Made by a program: the position numbers and the translations under genes. A DNA stretch of 64,000 bases, taken from positions 32,645 through 96,644 of the forward strand of contig CALLPN010000021.1 of the NCBI GenBank assembly GCA_938015435.1. The letters are read 5' to 3'. Every line of letters begins with the position of its first letter. The stretch's first letter is position 1. Source of the stretch: an uncultured Saprospiraceae bacterium (GTDB taxonomy: Bacteria; Bacteroidota; Bacteroidia; Chitinophagales; Saprospiraceae). Shown piece after piece: positions 55,043 to 63,086 of the stretch. A model generated the notes under the pieces. It was not told where the DNA came from. It searched no databases and saw only the letters and a list, made by a program, of their open reading frames with translations.

Positions 55043-55381
55043 ATCATTTCCGGCTTTTCGCAGAAAAACGGAAATAACGAAACGCGTAATTAAGAGTTTC
55101 GCGAAAAAGAATAAGTGGCTTTTCGCAGAAAAACGGAAATAACGAAACGCGTAATTAAGAGTTTCGCGAAAAAGAATAAGTGGCTTTTTGCAGAAAAACG
55201 GAAATAACGAAACGCGTAATTAAGCGTTCCGCGAAAAAGAATAAGTGCTTTTCGCGGAAAAACGGAAATAACGAAACGTGTATTTATAAATTTCGAGATA
55301 GTAAATTCGACGACTAAAGGCCAAAACGGCGGACATTATAAAGAACAAGGCCTTAGGAAGGCAGGAAATAGAAGACAATAT
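55043..55381 (+). other. Intergenic region carrying the 65-bp repeat array
   Basis: A 339-bp spacer between the hydrolase and ctp. Most of it (55052-55305) is the tandem array described separately. The remaining 75 bp before the ctp ATG show no exact TANNTTTG box and no recognisable promoter. No gene seen. Confidence 0.6.
55052..55305 (+). repeat. 65-bp tandem repeat array, four copies
   Basis: Four consecutive 65-bp units start at 55052, 55117, 55182 and 55247. The first two are essentially identical, the third has a few substitutions (GCGTTCCGCG for GAGTTTCGCG) and the fourth decays at its end. Each unit contains inverted arms, CGAAAC/GTTTCG with a 12-nt loop, and outer CTTTTCGC/GCGAAAAAG arms, so each transcript copy can fold. 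An 18-bp piece of the unit recurs at the ctp stop codon. There are no spacers and the unit is not protein coding. Confidence 0.92.
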
Positions 55382-57031
55382 ATGAATATCAAACTACTAT
55401 CAACTTTAGCAATAGGAACCATAATAGCAATTACAGCTCCGAAGCATGTCAATGCCCAAGATGATCGCTATTTTGAGATATCTAAAAATCTACAAGTTTT
55501 TGCTGAAGTCTACAAAGAGCTTAATGCTAACTATGTAGACGAGTTAGATCCAAATGAACTGATGCGTATTGGTATTGATGCTATGGTTAATTCATTGGAT
55601 CCGTATACGACTTACATATCTGAGGCACAAATTGCCAGTTACAGGCTTAATGATCAAGAGACTTATAAAGGTATAGGAGCTCGAATGGAGGTTATAGATG
55701 ATTTTATAACTATAGTTGAGCCTTATGATGGGGGTCCAGCATTGGAAGCGGGACTAAAAGCAGGAGATCAGATTCATAACGTAGGGAGGTACTCTACGAA
55801 GGGCAGATCATTAGAAGAAGTAAATGCAATAGTAAAAGGAGCTCCTGGTACAGAAGCACAACTACAAGTATATAGACCAAGCTCTGGGGAAACATTAGCC
55901 ATTACGCTTGTGAGAGGAAGTGTTGAGCGTAAGAATGTACCACATTATGATATGGTGTCACCTGAAGTGGCGTATGTATCGTTAACTACGTTTACACAAG
56001 CGGCAGGTGCAAACATTGCTAAAGGCCTAAAAGAATTGCAAAAGGACAACCCTAATATGAAAGGTGTGATCTTAGATCTACGACATAATGGTGGTGGTTT
56101 ATTAATGGAAGCGTTAAACGTCACTAATATCTTCGTACCCAAGGATATTGATCTTGTAACAACTAAAGGAAAAGTAAAAGATAGAGATAGGGCTTTTACA
56201 ACACGTAACGTACCTGTAGATGTTGAAATACCATTAGTCGTACTAATAGATAATAAGTCCGCTTCTGCATCAGAAATTGTCTCAGGTTCTATTCAAGACC
56301 TAGATAGAGGTGTCATTATGGGCCAGAGATCGTATGGAAAAGGATTGGTACAGAATACTAAAGACCTTAATTATAACTCCAGAGTGAAGCTAACTACATC
56401 TAAATATTATATACCTAGTCGTAGGTGTATCCAAAGTGTAGCTTATGAAAACGGTGAACCAAAAGATATTCCGGACGATCAGAGATCAGCTTTCAAGACT
56501 AAGAATGGCAGAAAAGTCTTAGATGGCGGAGGGGTTACCCCTGATGTTAAATTAGAACCTAAGAAAGTATCCCCATTATTAAAAGCGCTACAAAAAGAAT
56601 ATATAATTTTTAAGTATGCTAATAACTATGTAGAAAAGCAAAGTGCAATTGAAGATCCTGTGAAATTTATTTTTACTGATTACGCTGGATTTAAAGCGTT
56701 TGCAGAAAAGTCAGGATTTGAGTACAAAACAGAAAGTAACAAAGTACTAGCAAATCTTGAAGAAAAGCTTGCAGAGGATGAGATAGATAAGGAATTGAAA
56801 AGTACTATAGATCAATTGAAGGCAGCAATTAACACTGCTAAGGCTGACGACTTTGAGCAGTATAAAGATGAGATTATATTTGAGCTTGAGCAAGAGTTGG
56901 TATCTAGATACTTTAATCAAAAAGGAAGAATCCAAAAGCAACTTCAAAATGATAGTGAAGTTAGTGCTGCAATAGAGCTACTTAATGATCGAACTAGATA
57001 TGAAGGTATTCTGAAGTCACCGATGAAATAA
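55382..57031 (+). CDS. ctp: C-terminal processing peptidase, S41 family
   Basis: A 549-residue periplasmic serine protease. Signal peptide about 1-25 (ending VNAQ), N-terminal helical part with VDELDPNELMRIGIDAMVNSLDP, PDZ domain about 85-175 (KGIGARMEV, GLKAGDQI), the ILDLRHNGGGLL strand, catalytic Ser within SASASE (293-298) and Lys320 in SYGKG. A long helical, Lys/Glu-rich C-terminal extension (about 400-549) follows the protease core, as in Bacteroidota members. The stop codon lies inside a copy of the 65-bp repeat core found upstream of the gene. Confidence 0.94.
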   Translation: MNIKLLSTLAIGTIIAITAPKHVNAQDDRYFEISKNLQVFAEVYKELNANYVDELDPNELMRIGIDAMVNSLDPYTTYISEAQIASYRLNDQETYKGIGARMEVIDDFITIVEPYDGGPALEAGLKAGDQIHNVGRYSTKGRSLEEVNAIVKGAPGTEAQLQVYRPSSGETLAITLVRGSVERKNVPHYDMVSPEVAYVSLTTFTQAAGANIAKGLKELQKDNPNMKGVILDLRHNGGGLLMEALNVTNIFVPKDIDLVTTKGKVKDRDRAFTTRNVPVDVEIPLVVLIDNKSASASEIVSGSIQDLDRGVIMGQRSYGKGLVQNTKDLNYNSRVKLTTSKYYIPSRRCIQSVAYENGEPKDIPDDQRSAFKTKNGRKVLDGGGVTPDVKLEPKKVSPLLKALQKEYIIFKYANNYVEKQSAIEDPVKFIFTDYAGFKAFAEKSGFEYKTESNKVLANLEEKLAEDEIDKELKSTIDQLKAAINTAKADDFEQYKDEIIFELEQELVSRYFNQKGRIQKQLQNDSEVSAAIELLNDRTRYEGILKSPMK

Positions 57032-57042
57032 CGAAACGCGTA
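57025..57042 (+). repeat. Solo fragment of the 65-bp repeat at the ctp stop
   Basis: GAAATAACGAAACGCGTA is identical to the core of the array that precedes ctp, so the gene is bracketed by the same element. The TAA stop codon of ctp is contained in it. Confidence 0.8.
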
Positions 57043-57092
57043 TTCAACATTTTGATTGTAAAATTCAGATAGGGAAAGTAGAATAGAAATCC

Positions 57093-57788
57093 ATGTCAAA
57101 CCCCAACTTCATACTTCATATAAACTCTACGACAGGTATCTGTTCTGTGGCTCTTTCTGATGGAAATAAATTAATTACTCATAAAGAGACCACAGAAGCG
57201 AACAGCCACACTGAAGTTATTACAGTCTTTATACAAGAGATAATGGATTTCGCTAAAGTCGACTTTAAAGACTTAAGTGCAGTTTCATTGGCTTCTGGTC
57301 CAGGCTCCTATACTTCACTTAGGGTAGGTTGCTCTACGGCCAAGGGTATTTGTTTTGCACATGATATTCCACTTATCACTATACCTAGCTTAGACGTATT
57401 GGCATCATCTTGCATCACATTAGCTGAACCAGGGGATTATATAATACCTATGATAGATGCTAGACGTATGGAGGTCTACACCGCAGTATATGATCACAAT
57501 GGTAATAAAATAGACAAGGATCATGCTCTTATAGTAGATGAGATGGCATACCAAAAGTATGTTGATAGTAGTATTACGCACCATCTAGCGGGTAATGGAG
57601 CCGAAAAAACTTTAGATCTATTACCACAGTCTACCATAAAACTCTACAAGAATTACAGTTCTGCCGTCCATATGGTTGATCTAGCCAATAAATCGCTGTT
57701 AGCTAAGGATTTCTCAGACTTAGGTTATTTCCAGCCCTACTACCTTAAAGCAGCTAACGTAACGAAATCAAAGAAAAAATACTTTTAG
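57093..57788 (+). CDS. tsaB: tRNA threonylcarbamoyladenosine biosynthesis protein TsaB
   Basis: A 231-residue ASKHA-fold protein that partners TsaD and TsaE in making t6A37 of ANN-decoding tRNAs. Seen: LHINSTTGICSVALSDGN (about 7-24), SHTEVITVFIQEIM, LSAVSLASGPGSYTSLRVGCSTAKGI (about 61-86), the hallmark GPGSYTxLRVG block, and PMIDARRMEVYTAVYD. Length and motif order are standard. No neighbour in the t6A pathway is in the window. Confidence 0.96.
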   Translation: MSNPNFILHINSTTGICSVALSDGNKLITHKETTEANSHTEVITVFIQEIMDFAKVDFKDLSAVSLASGPGSYTSLRVGCSTAKGICFAHDIPLITIPSLDVLASSCITLAEPGDYIIPMIDARRMEVYTAVYDHNGNKIDKDHALIVDEMAYQKYVDSSITHHLAGNGAEKTLDLLPQSTIKLYKNYSSAVHMVDLANKSLLAKDFSDLGYFQPYYLKAANVTKSKKKYF

Positions 57789-57792
57789 GCAA

Positions 57793-57813
57793 GTGTTTTA
57801 CGAAGTAAAACAC
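57793..57813. terminator. Perfect 9-bp hairpin after tsaB
   Basis: GTGTTTTAC, loop GAA, GTAAAACAC, starting five bases after the tsaB stop. It is followed by GC-rich sequence and not by a T-run, so it is an imperfect terminator candidate; it could equally be an RNA-stability element. Confidence 0.45.
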
Positions 57814-57848
57814 GCCGTCGGAGAGAGAATGTGGCTTGCGCAGCAAAC

Positions 57849-57908
57849 ACATGTGCTCCGACATGTGCTCCGACAAGTGCTCCGACAAGTGCTTCGACAA
57901 GTGCTCCG
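57849..57908. repeat. 12-bp tandem repeat, five units
   Basis: Units ACATGTGCTCCG (twice), ACAAGTGCTCCG, ACAAGTGCTTCG and ACAAGTGCTCCG run head to tail. The period is a multiple of three, so on the minus strand it would read as a tetrapeptide repeat (S-E-H-L/M). The surrounding frame does not look like a real gene. Copy number could vary by replication slippage. Confidence 0.9.
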
Positions 57909-58418
57909 AACACATAGTTGAAATGCACTTTACCAATATCTGTTATTCTTTGAGGAAAAGATTTGAAATTTTTCTAATCAAGTAGTTTTTTTCCAAGTCT
58001 TCGTCTCATTGCTCATGCCCATATAGTTATAATACTAGTAGTTAATGGAAAAGTGATAACTAATTAGCTGCATTTTCAATTGATCTCGATAATAATCTAT
58101 TAAACAATTACTTTATACGATTTCCTACCCACATTAAAACAATCTTCATGTGTAACTCATTATATAAGAGTGGTTATCGAATTCTTTCTAATTCATATAT
58201 ATAGTCTAATACACATAATTGATCTCTCATATATACCATATACAAACCATTTTGCGGACAATCGTATTTTCTGGCCCAATTTTAGCATACTGTTAACATA
58301 ATAAGCTGATAATAAGGAAATTATAAGTCAGCAAAATTGTTAATTTATTGATGAGTTTCATGACTATAAAAGTACATATACTAAAAGTTGTCCACCTGTA
58401 ATTAGGGTTTTACCTGAT

Positions 58419-58434
58419 TGGCACAACGTTTGCA
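58419..58434 (+). promoter_or_regulatory. Sigma-54 (RpoN) promoter
   Basis: TGGCACAACGTTTGCA fits the -24/-12 consensus TGGCACG-N4-TTGCW with one mismatch, at the seventh base. The GG (58420-58421) and GC (58432-58433) pairs are separated by exactly ten bases. The predicted start is near 58445, about 29 bp before the ATG of the first ArsR-type gene. This implies control by an AAA+ enhancer-binding activator not present in the window. Confidence 0.78.
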
Positions 58435-58473
58435 TTATGACTAGCATATCCGTGAACATTAACTAATTTTTGT

Positions 58474-58812
58474 ATGAGAAACAAGAAAAACGAAACAGTA
58501 ACGCTTAAGAAAGGCTCGAAAGAAGTACAGTTAGATTACGTTGATCTAAGAAAAGCTGTATTAGTATTAAGAGCTGTTAACCACAAGCTCAGACAAAAAA
58601 TTATTGATATCCTAGATGATAGTGATACAATGACAGTTACTGACATTTACATTAAGCTAAGATTAGAGCAATCTGTAGCATCTCAACACCTCGCTATACT
58701 GCGTAGAGCTGGAGTTGTACTTACAGAGAGACAAGGGAAGTTTATCTATTATTCTTTAGATAAAGATAGACTTGCTCAGATATCTAGATTAGTAGAAGAG
58801 CTTGCAGGCTAG
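58474..58812 (+). CDS. ArsR/SmtB-type winged-helix regulator 1
   Basis: A 112-residue winged-helix DNA-binding protein. Seen: LRAVNHKLRQKIIDIL (about 31-46), the recognition helix region EQSVASQHLAILRRAGVVL (about 69-87) and the wing ERQGKFIYYSLDKDRL. It contains no cysteine, so the classical ArsR/SmtB metal or arsenic sites are absent; it may sense another signal or act by dimer exchange. About 29 residues precede the core. Preceded by a sigma-54 promoter. A paralogue with the same core lies 187 bp downstream. Confidence 0.88.
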   Translation: MRNKKNETVTLKKGSKEVQLDYVDLRKAVLVLRAVNHKLRQKIIDILDDSDTMTVTDIYIKLRLEQSVASQHLAILRRAGVVLTERQGKFIYYSLDKDRLAQISRLVEELAG

Positions 58813-58954
58813 ACGACCTAATAGTATCTTTTTAAATTAATATATGTACATGAAGTAAGTATACCCTCCTTTCTTTGCTAAATTCCTTAGTAAGACTATT
58901 TAACGAATGTGATTTTTTTTTAATATAAAGTTTTTATATATTATAAAAAATCCT

Positions 58955-58962
58955 CATATTTG
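58955..58962 (+). promoter_or_regulatory. Candidate -7 box (CATATTTG) for ArsR 2
   Basis: CATATTTG differs from TANNTTTG at one position. The same octamer sits at 59541, 27 bp ahead of the E1 dehydrogenase ATG, which makes chance less likely. No strong -33 TTG was found. Confidence 0.35.
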
Positions 58963-58999
58963 TTCCCAAGGTCGACAACTACACAAAATAAGGAACACA

Positions 59000-59317
59000 A
59001 TGAGAGAAACTAAAGTTATTTTCAATAACGAAAAGTTGCACTATTCCTCGGAATTGATGCGTGCTCTTGCTCACCCGCTCAGGATGAAAATTCTTGAGTA
59101 CATCGACAGATCGGGTAAGACTCAAGTAAATAAGATTTACAACAGTCTAGGCATAGAGCAATCAATTACGAGTCAACACCTTAAGATTTTAAGGCTATCA
59201 GGCGTGGTAAGTGCTAACAAGGAAGGTAAATTTATCCATTATACTATTAACTACGAGATAGTGGATAAAGCTGTAAAAGCTGTAAATAATTTCTTAGGAA
59301 AGAAAGTTACAGTTTAA
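59000..59317 (+). CDS. ArsR/SmtB-type winged-helix regulator 2
   Basis: A 105-residue paralogue of the preceding regulator. Seen: MRALAHPLRMKILEYI (about 19-34), the recognition region EQSITSQHLKILRLSGVVS and the wing KEGKFIHYTINYEIV. It also has no cysteine. Upstream, CATATTTG (58955-58962) matches the Bacteroidota -7 box TANNTTTG at seven of eight positions, 38 bp before the ATG, so it appears to have a separate, housekeeping-type promoter. A strong terminator follows. The two could form homo- or heterodimers. Confidence 0.88.
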   Translation: MRETKVIFNNEKLHYSSELMRALAHPLRMKILEYIDRSGKTQVNKIYNSLGIEQSITSQHLKILRLSGVVSANKEGKFIHYTINYEIVDKAVKAVNNFLGKKVTV

Positions 59318-59359
59318 AATCACCCCCTTTTTTTCGTTTACGAGAACAAAAAAAAACAT

Positions 59360-59392
59360 AACAGGTCTTTGCTTTTGCAGAGTCCTGTTTTT
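59360..59392 (+). terminator. Intrinsic terminator after ArsR 2
   Basis: A 13-bp stem with one T-T mismatch and one wobble pair: left arm 59360-59372, loop TTTT, right arm 59377-59389, core ACAGG/CCTGT, followed by a T-run ending at 59392. It separates the regulator unit from the dehydrogenase gene. Confidence 0.87.
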
Positions 59393-59540
59393 GTGCGTCC
59401 AAGGATGGCTATTCGAGCCCAATTTCCCTGATGGTCAAAATTTTGATATGACCAGAAGTGGATCAGATCAGGAAACTTCTTGATGAGATAACGGTCATAG
59501 ATTCCACGGTCTATTCCACTTCACAATCCACAAAAATCAC

Positions 59541-59548
59541 CATATTTG
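59541..59548 (+). promoter_or_regulatory. Candidate -7 box (CATATTTG) for the E1 gene
   Basis: Identical octamer to the one before ArsR 2, seven of eight matches to TANNTTTG, 19 bp upstream of the E1 start codon. That is close for a -7 element, giving a leader of about 12-15 nt. Tentative. Confidence 0.3.
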
Positions 59549-59567
59549 CCTTATATAATTACATACC

Positions 59568-61577
59568 ATGGCATCACCATCGATTACGTCGAAATCGGCA
59601 ATTAAGTACAAGAAAGGAAAAGTCTCTAAAGCAGAGATGAAAAAACTCTATCTCAGTATGCTCTATCCTAGATTGATAGAGGAGAAAATGCTAATTCTAT
59701 TGAGACAAGGACAGATATCAAAATGGTTTTCTGGTATTGGCCAAGAAGCTATCTCTGTAGGAGTCACTTCGGCACTTGACTCTGATGAAATCATATTCCC
59801 TATGCACCGTAATCTTGGTGTATTTACTACACGAGAGATTCCTCTTCAAAGACTTTTTTCACAATGGCAGGGAAAAGCTAATGGCTTTACAAAGGGAAGA
59901 GATAGATCTTTTCATTTCGGTACATTAGATCATGGTATCGTCGGTATGATATCACATCTAGGGCCACAGTTATCATTGTCTGCTGGTGTTGCATTAGCGC
60001 ATAAGTTGGCTAAAGAAAAGAAAATCTCTGTAGCATTTACAGGAGAAGGAGGAACCTCAGAAGGTGAATTTCATGAAGCATTGAATGTAGCTGCGGTATG
60101 GAAAGTCCCTGCAATATTTATAATAGAGAATAATGGTTACGGACTATCCACCGAAACGAAAGAGCAGTACGCTTGCGAAAATCTAGCTGATAGGGGTATC
60201 GGTTATGGTATGAAGAGTAAAGTGATAGACGGAAATAATATACTTGAGGTATATCAAACTATAGCTCAAATCAAAAAGCAAATCACTAAGAATCCTGAGC
60301 CATGGCTTATAGAATGTAAGACCTTCCGTATGAGAGGGCACGAGGAGGCATCAGGAACTAAATATGTACCTAAGAAACTAATGCAACAATGGGCTCAGAA
60401 AGACCCAATCGCAAACTTTGAGCAGTACTTATTAACGGAAGGAATCATAGACGAAGATTATATCATCAATACGCGTGAAGAACTCAAACAAGAGATTCAC
60501 AGAGATGTACAAGAGGTATTCGCCGAACCAGATATTAAAGTAGATTTCGATACTGAAATGGGAGATGTATATGCACCTCATAATCAACTAGTCACAGCTC
60601 CTGATTTTACTAATACAAGTGAAAAGAGATATGTAGATGCGATTGCGGATGCTATTTCGATTGCTATGGATAAGTATGATGATCTGGTACTTATGGGACA
60701 AGATATAGCAGATTACGGTGGTGTATTTAAGATCACTGATGGTCTTATGAAAAAGCATGGAAAGGGTAGAGTAAGAAATACGCCAATATGTGAAAGTGCA
60801 ATCGTAGGTATTGGAATGGGATTATCTCTCAAAGGGATAAGATCTATGGTAGAAATGCAATTTTCAGATTTTGCTACCTGCGCTTTCAACCAGATAGTTA
60901 ACAATCTAGCCAAAGCACATTATAGATGGGGGCATGCACCTAATACAGTAATTCGTATGCCTTCTGGAGGAGGAGTAGGAGCTGGGCCGTATCACTCACA
61001 AAGTACTGAGGCTTGGTTTACGCACGTACCAGGACTTAAAGTGGTATATCCATCTAATCCTGTTGACGCTAAAGGTCTTTTACTAGCCGCTTTCGAAGAT
61101 CCAAATCCAGTTCTATACTTTGAGCATAAAGCTCTATATCGTAATACATCAGCAGATGTACCTAACGGATATTATACTACAGAAATAGGAAAAGCAGCGA
61201 CTGTGTGTAGTGGTGATGCATTGAGTATCATTACTTATGGAGCAGCTGTAAATTGGGCTACAGAATTAGCTGACGCATCAGAGCACGAGATCGAAGTAAT
61301 AGATCTTAGATCTTTATCTCCAATTGACTATGATGCTATAGAAGCCACAGTAAAGAAGACTAACCGAGTGATCGTACTACAAGAAGATAGTCGGTTTGGA
61401 GGTATAGCAGGAGATATATCTGCGTATATATCAGAGAACCTATTTGAGTATCTCGATGCGCCAGTGGTAAGAGTAGCTAGTCTTGACACACCGATTCCAT
61501 TCAATAAAGCATTAGAGAACCAATATCTGCCGATAGATCGTCTTAAGGAAAAAGTGGAATACATCCTTAAGTACTAA
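59568..61577 (+). CDS. 2-oxoisovalerate (branched-chain 2-oxoacid) dehydrogenase E1, alpha-beta fusion
   Basis: A 669-residue thiamine-diphosphate enzyme with the alpha and beta subunits in one chain. Alpha part (about 20-330): GIGQEAISVG, HRNLGVFTTRE, the TPP motif from GEGGTSEGEFHEAL (159-172) to ENNGYG (187-192), and FRMRGHEEASGTKYV. Beta part (about 345-669): GQDIADYGGVFKITDGL, ESAIVGIGMGLSLKG, MEMQ or close variant with FSDFATCAFNQIVN, RMPSGGGVGAGPYHSQSTEAW and LRSLSPIDYDAI. Decarboxylates 2-oxo acids from Val/Leu/Ile and transfers the acyl to lipoyl-E2. Fused E1 is typical of Bacteroidota. No E2 or E3 is adjacent. Confidence 0.93.
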   Translation: MASPSITSKSAIKYKKGKVSKAEMKKLYLSMLYPRLIEEKMLILLRQGQISKWFSGIGQEAISVGVTSALDSDEIIFPMHRNLGVFTTREIPLQRLFSQWQGKANGFTKGRDRSFHFGTLDHGIVGMISHLGPQLSLSAGVALAHKLAKEKKISVAFTGEGGTSEGEFHEALNVAAVWKVPAIFIIENNGYGLSTETKEQYACENLADRGIGYGMKSKVIDGNNILEVYQTIAQIKKQITKNPEPWLIECKTFRMRGHEEASGTKYVPKKLMQQWAQKDPIANFEQYLLTEGIIDEDYIINTREELKQEIHRDVQEVFAEPDIKVDFDTEMGDVYAPHNQLVTAPDFTNTSEKRYVDAIADAISIAMDKYDDLVLMGQDIADYGGVFKITDGLMKKHGKGRVRNTPICESAIVGIGMGLSLKGIRSMVEMQFSDFATCAFNQIVNNLAKAHYRWGHAPNTVIRMPSGGGVGAGPYHSQSTEAWFTHVPGLKVVYPSNPVDAKGLLLAAFEDPNPVLYFEHKALYRNTSADVPNGYYTTEIGKAATVCSGDALSIITYGAAVNWATELADASEHEIEVIDLRSLSPIDYDAIEATVKKTNRVIVLQEDSRFGGIAGDISAYISENLFEYLDAPVVRVASLDTPIPFNKALENQYLPIDRLKEKVEYILKY

Positions 61578-62180
61578 TTTTCTAGGGTATAAACGCAGAT
61601 TATTGGATGATCCAGTTAAGTTAGAGAGCGAAAATCTTTTTATTCATAGTAAGATTCAATCTTTTTTTACATCAATGATATTTAACTCAATGTTTAGTTG
61701 ATTGCTGAGTAGGGTCATACAAAATGGTCAAAAAGGTAATATGTTAAGAACCTTTGAGTAAGCTTTATAAGCATTGTCTTGGCAAGGTATTAGCCTATTG
61801 GTTAGTATAGATTATTAAGAAGAATACTTAAAAAATCGAATCAGAAGACTAGCATGAGGGAAAACAGGCTAGTCTTTTTTTATACCCCTATTTGTAGGAT
61901 TTGTCTTTGTGCATGACTGGAGCCATCATCTTTTTGGCACTTTTTTTCTACATTACCATTAAAACAGATGATACCACTTAATGCCGCATAAAATACGAAC
62001 CAGTTAACTTATCTCATCGTTAAAAAGCCTCGTTGTGGCTAAGGCTAGGTAGATATTTATTATTTGGCTTTGTAAGTGAGCGAAAGGAAATATTCGCTTG
62101 TTCTGTGTTTTTTGCCTTAGTCTAAATCAACTTGTTCTACATTTCTAATATGGTATTAAATAATCTAAACTGTATAAAAC
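61578..62180 (+). other. Intergenic region after E1 with a distant terminator
   Basis: 603 bp with no credible protein gene. The only strong signal is the terminator at 61845-61882, which lies 268 bp after the E1 stop; the stretch before it could be a long 3' UTR or an independent small RNA. The remaining 300 bp up to the lipoprotein gene show nothing recognisable beyond AT-richness. Confidence 0.55.
61845..61882 (+). terminator. Intrinsic terminator in the E1-DJ-1 spacer
   Basis: AAGACTAGC (61845-61853) pairs perfectly with GCTAGTCTT (61868-61876) across a 14-nt loop, and the second arm runs directly into a T-tract. It is strong for plus-strand transcripts. Confidence 0.87.
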
Positions 62181-62906
62181 ATGAGATCTCTATACTTGCT
62201 TCTAGTAGTACTTATTCTTTTATCGTGTCAGGAAGGTAAAGAGGTAAAGTCTACTAATAACCATTCTCGTGAACTGAAATTGGATCCGAACAGATATAAC
62301 GTAGCTTTCTTAATTATGGATGGTGTTTATAATACGGAACTCACGGCTCCTTACGATATCTTTCAGCATACGATTTTCCGGAAGGGGATCAAAGCGATGA
62401 ACACCTTTATGGTCGCGGACACTAAAGAACCTATAACTTCTTTTGAAGGTATTAGAATACTTCCAGACTTCGATTATCTCACTGATCAACTACCACACAT
62501 AGATATATTAGTTGTGCCTAGCGCTGAGCATCATCTAGACTCTGATCTAGAGAACGAAGCCTTGATCAATTGGGTCCGTAGGATAGGGGAGAAAGCGACA
62601 TATGTCACTTCACATTGTGATGGCGCTTTTGTGCTTGCTAAGGCAGGGTTATTAGATGATGCAGCTTCTACTACCTTTCCAAGCGATATAGACGCTTACA
62701 AGAAGATGTTCCCTCATCTAGAAGTAATCTCAGATGTACTATTTGTTCATGATGGTAAATTTATTTCTTCTGCAGGTGGTGCTAAGTCTTTTGAAGCTGC
62801 TCTATACTTGACTGAGCATATGTATGGCGACTCTATAGCGAGAAGTTTGGCAGGAGGTTTAGTGATAGATTGGGATTTGAATCAAGTGCCTCATTTGATC
62901 AAGTAG
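62181..62906 (+). CDS. DJ-1/PfpI-family lipoprotein
   Basis: A 241-residue DJ-1/PfpI (class I glutamine-amidotransferase-like) protein with an export signal: hydrophobic 4-14 then lipobox LLSC with Cys16. Domain features: VAFLIMDGVYNTELTAPYDIF (41-61) with Glu53 as the usual conserved acid, and VTSHCDGAFVLAKAGLL with the nucleophile-elbow Cys146, followed by TTFPSDIDAYKKMF and SSAGGAKSFEAALYL. The fold and TELTAPYDIF block resemble the amidotransferase-like half of GlxA/AraC regulators, but no DNA-binding domain follows. Exported DJ-1 proteins are uncommon and the substrate is unknown. Confidence 0.85.
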   Translation: MRSLYLLLVVLILLSCQEGKEVKSTNNHSRELKLDPNRYNVAFLIMDGVYNTELTAPYDIFQHTIFRKGIKAMNTFMVADTKEPITSFEGIRILPDFDYLTDQLPHIDILVVPSAEHHLDSDLENEALINWVRRIGEKATYVTSHCDGAFVLAKAGLLDDAASTTFPSDIDAYKKMFPHLEVISDVLFVHDGKFISSAGGAKSFEAALYLTEHMYGDSIARSLAGGLVIDWDLNQVPHLIK

Positions 62907-62913
62907 TGCCTTG

Positions 62914-63073
62914 AGACTCCTAAGCACGCAGTGATTGATAAGCACAAGTGATGAATAGTAATCCTGTAGACACTAAGAATGCTCAGGCAGATCGAATAGA
63001 TTAAATTGAAACTCGAACTCGAACTCGGATTTATATATTTCAGCTTACCAATCGCTATCGCGCTTAGGAGTCT
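62914..63073. repeat. 12-bp inverted repeat flanking the convergent spacer
   Basis: AGACTCCTAAGC at 62914-62925 recurs as its exact reverse complement at 63062-63073, 136 bp apart, between the converging DJ-1 and DsbD-like genes. The second arm is just before the minus-strand terminator. The enclosed DNA has a short CTCGAA triplicate and no gene. Confidence 0.7.
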
Positions 63074-63086
63074 GAAATGTACACGT

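Larger units (their letters stand above)
57789..58473 (+). other. Long AT-rich intergenic region upstream of the first ArsR gene
   Basis: 685 bp without a credible gene on either strand. From left to right: a perfect hairpin at 57793-57813, five 12-bp repeats at 57849-57908, about 500 bp of very AT-rich DNA with no obvious feature, and the sigma-54 promoter at 58419-58434. The AT-rich stretch would be the place for an enhancer-binding-protein site, but no clear tandem palindrome was found. Confidence 0.6.

Noticed and set aside
55052..55305. CRISPR array
   Set aside because: The units are contiguous 65-bp repeats with no variable spacers and no cas genes nearby.
57754..57936. Minus-strand protein with S-E-H-L/M repeats
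   Set aside because: The open frame is created by the 12-bp tandem repeat overlapping the tsaB end; no ribosome site or recognisable domain.
59458..59640. Short open frame upstream of the E1 gene
   Set aside because: It overlaps the well-supported E1 start in another frame, and the candidate promoter box lies inside it.
61921..61945. Second sigma-54-like site (TGGCACTTTTTTTCT)
   Set aside because: Only the -24 half is present; the -12 GC pair is missing.
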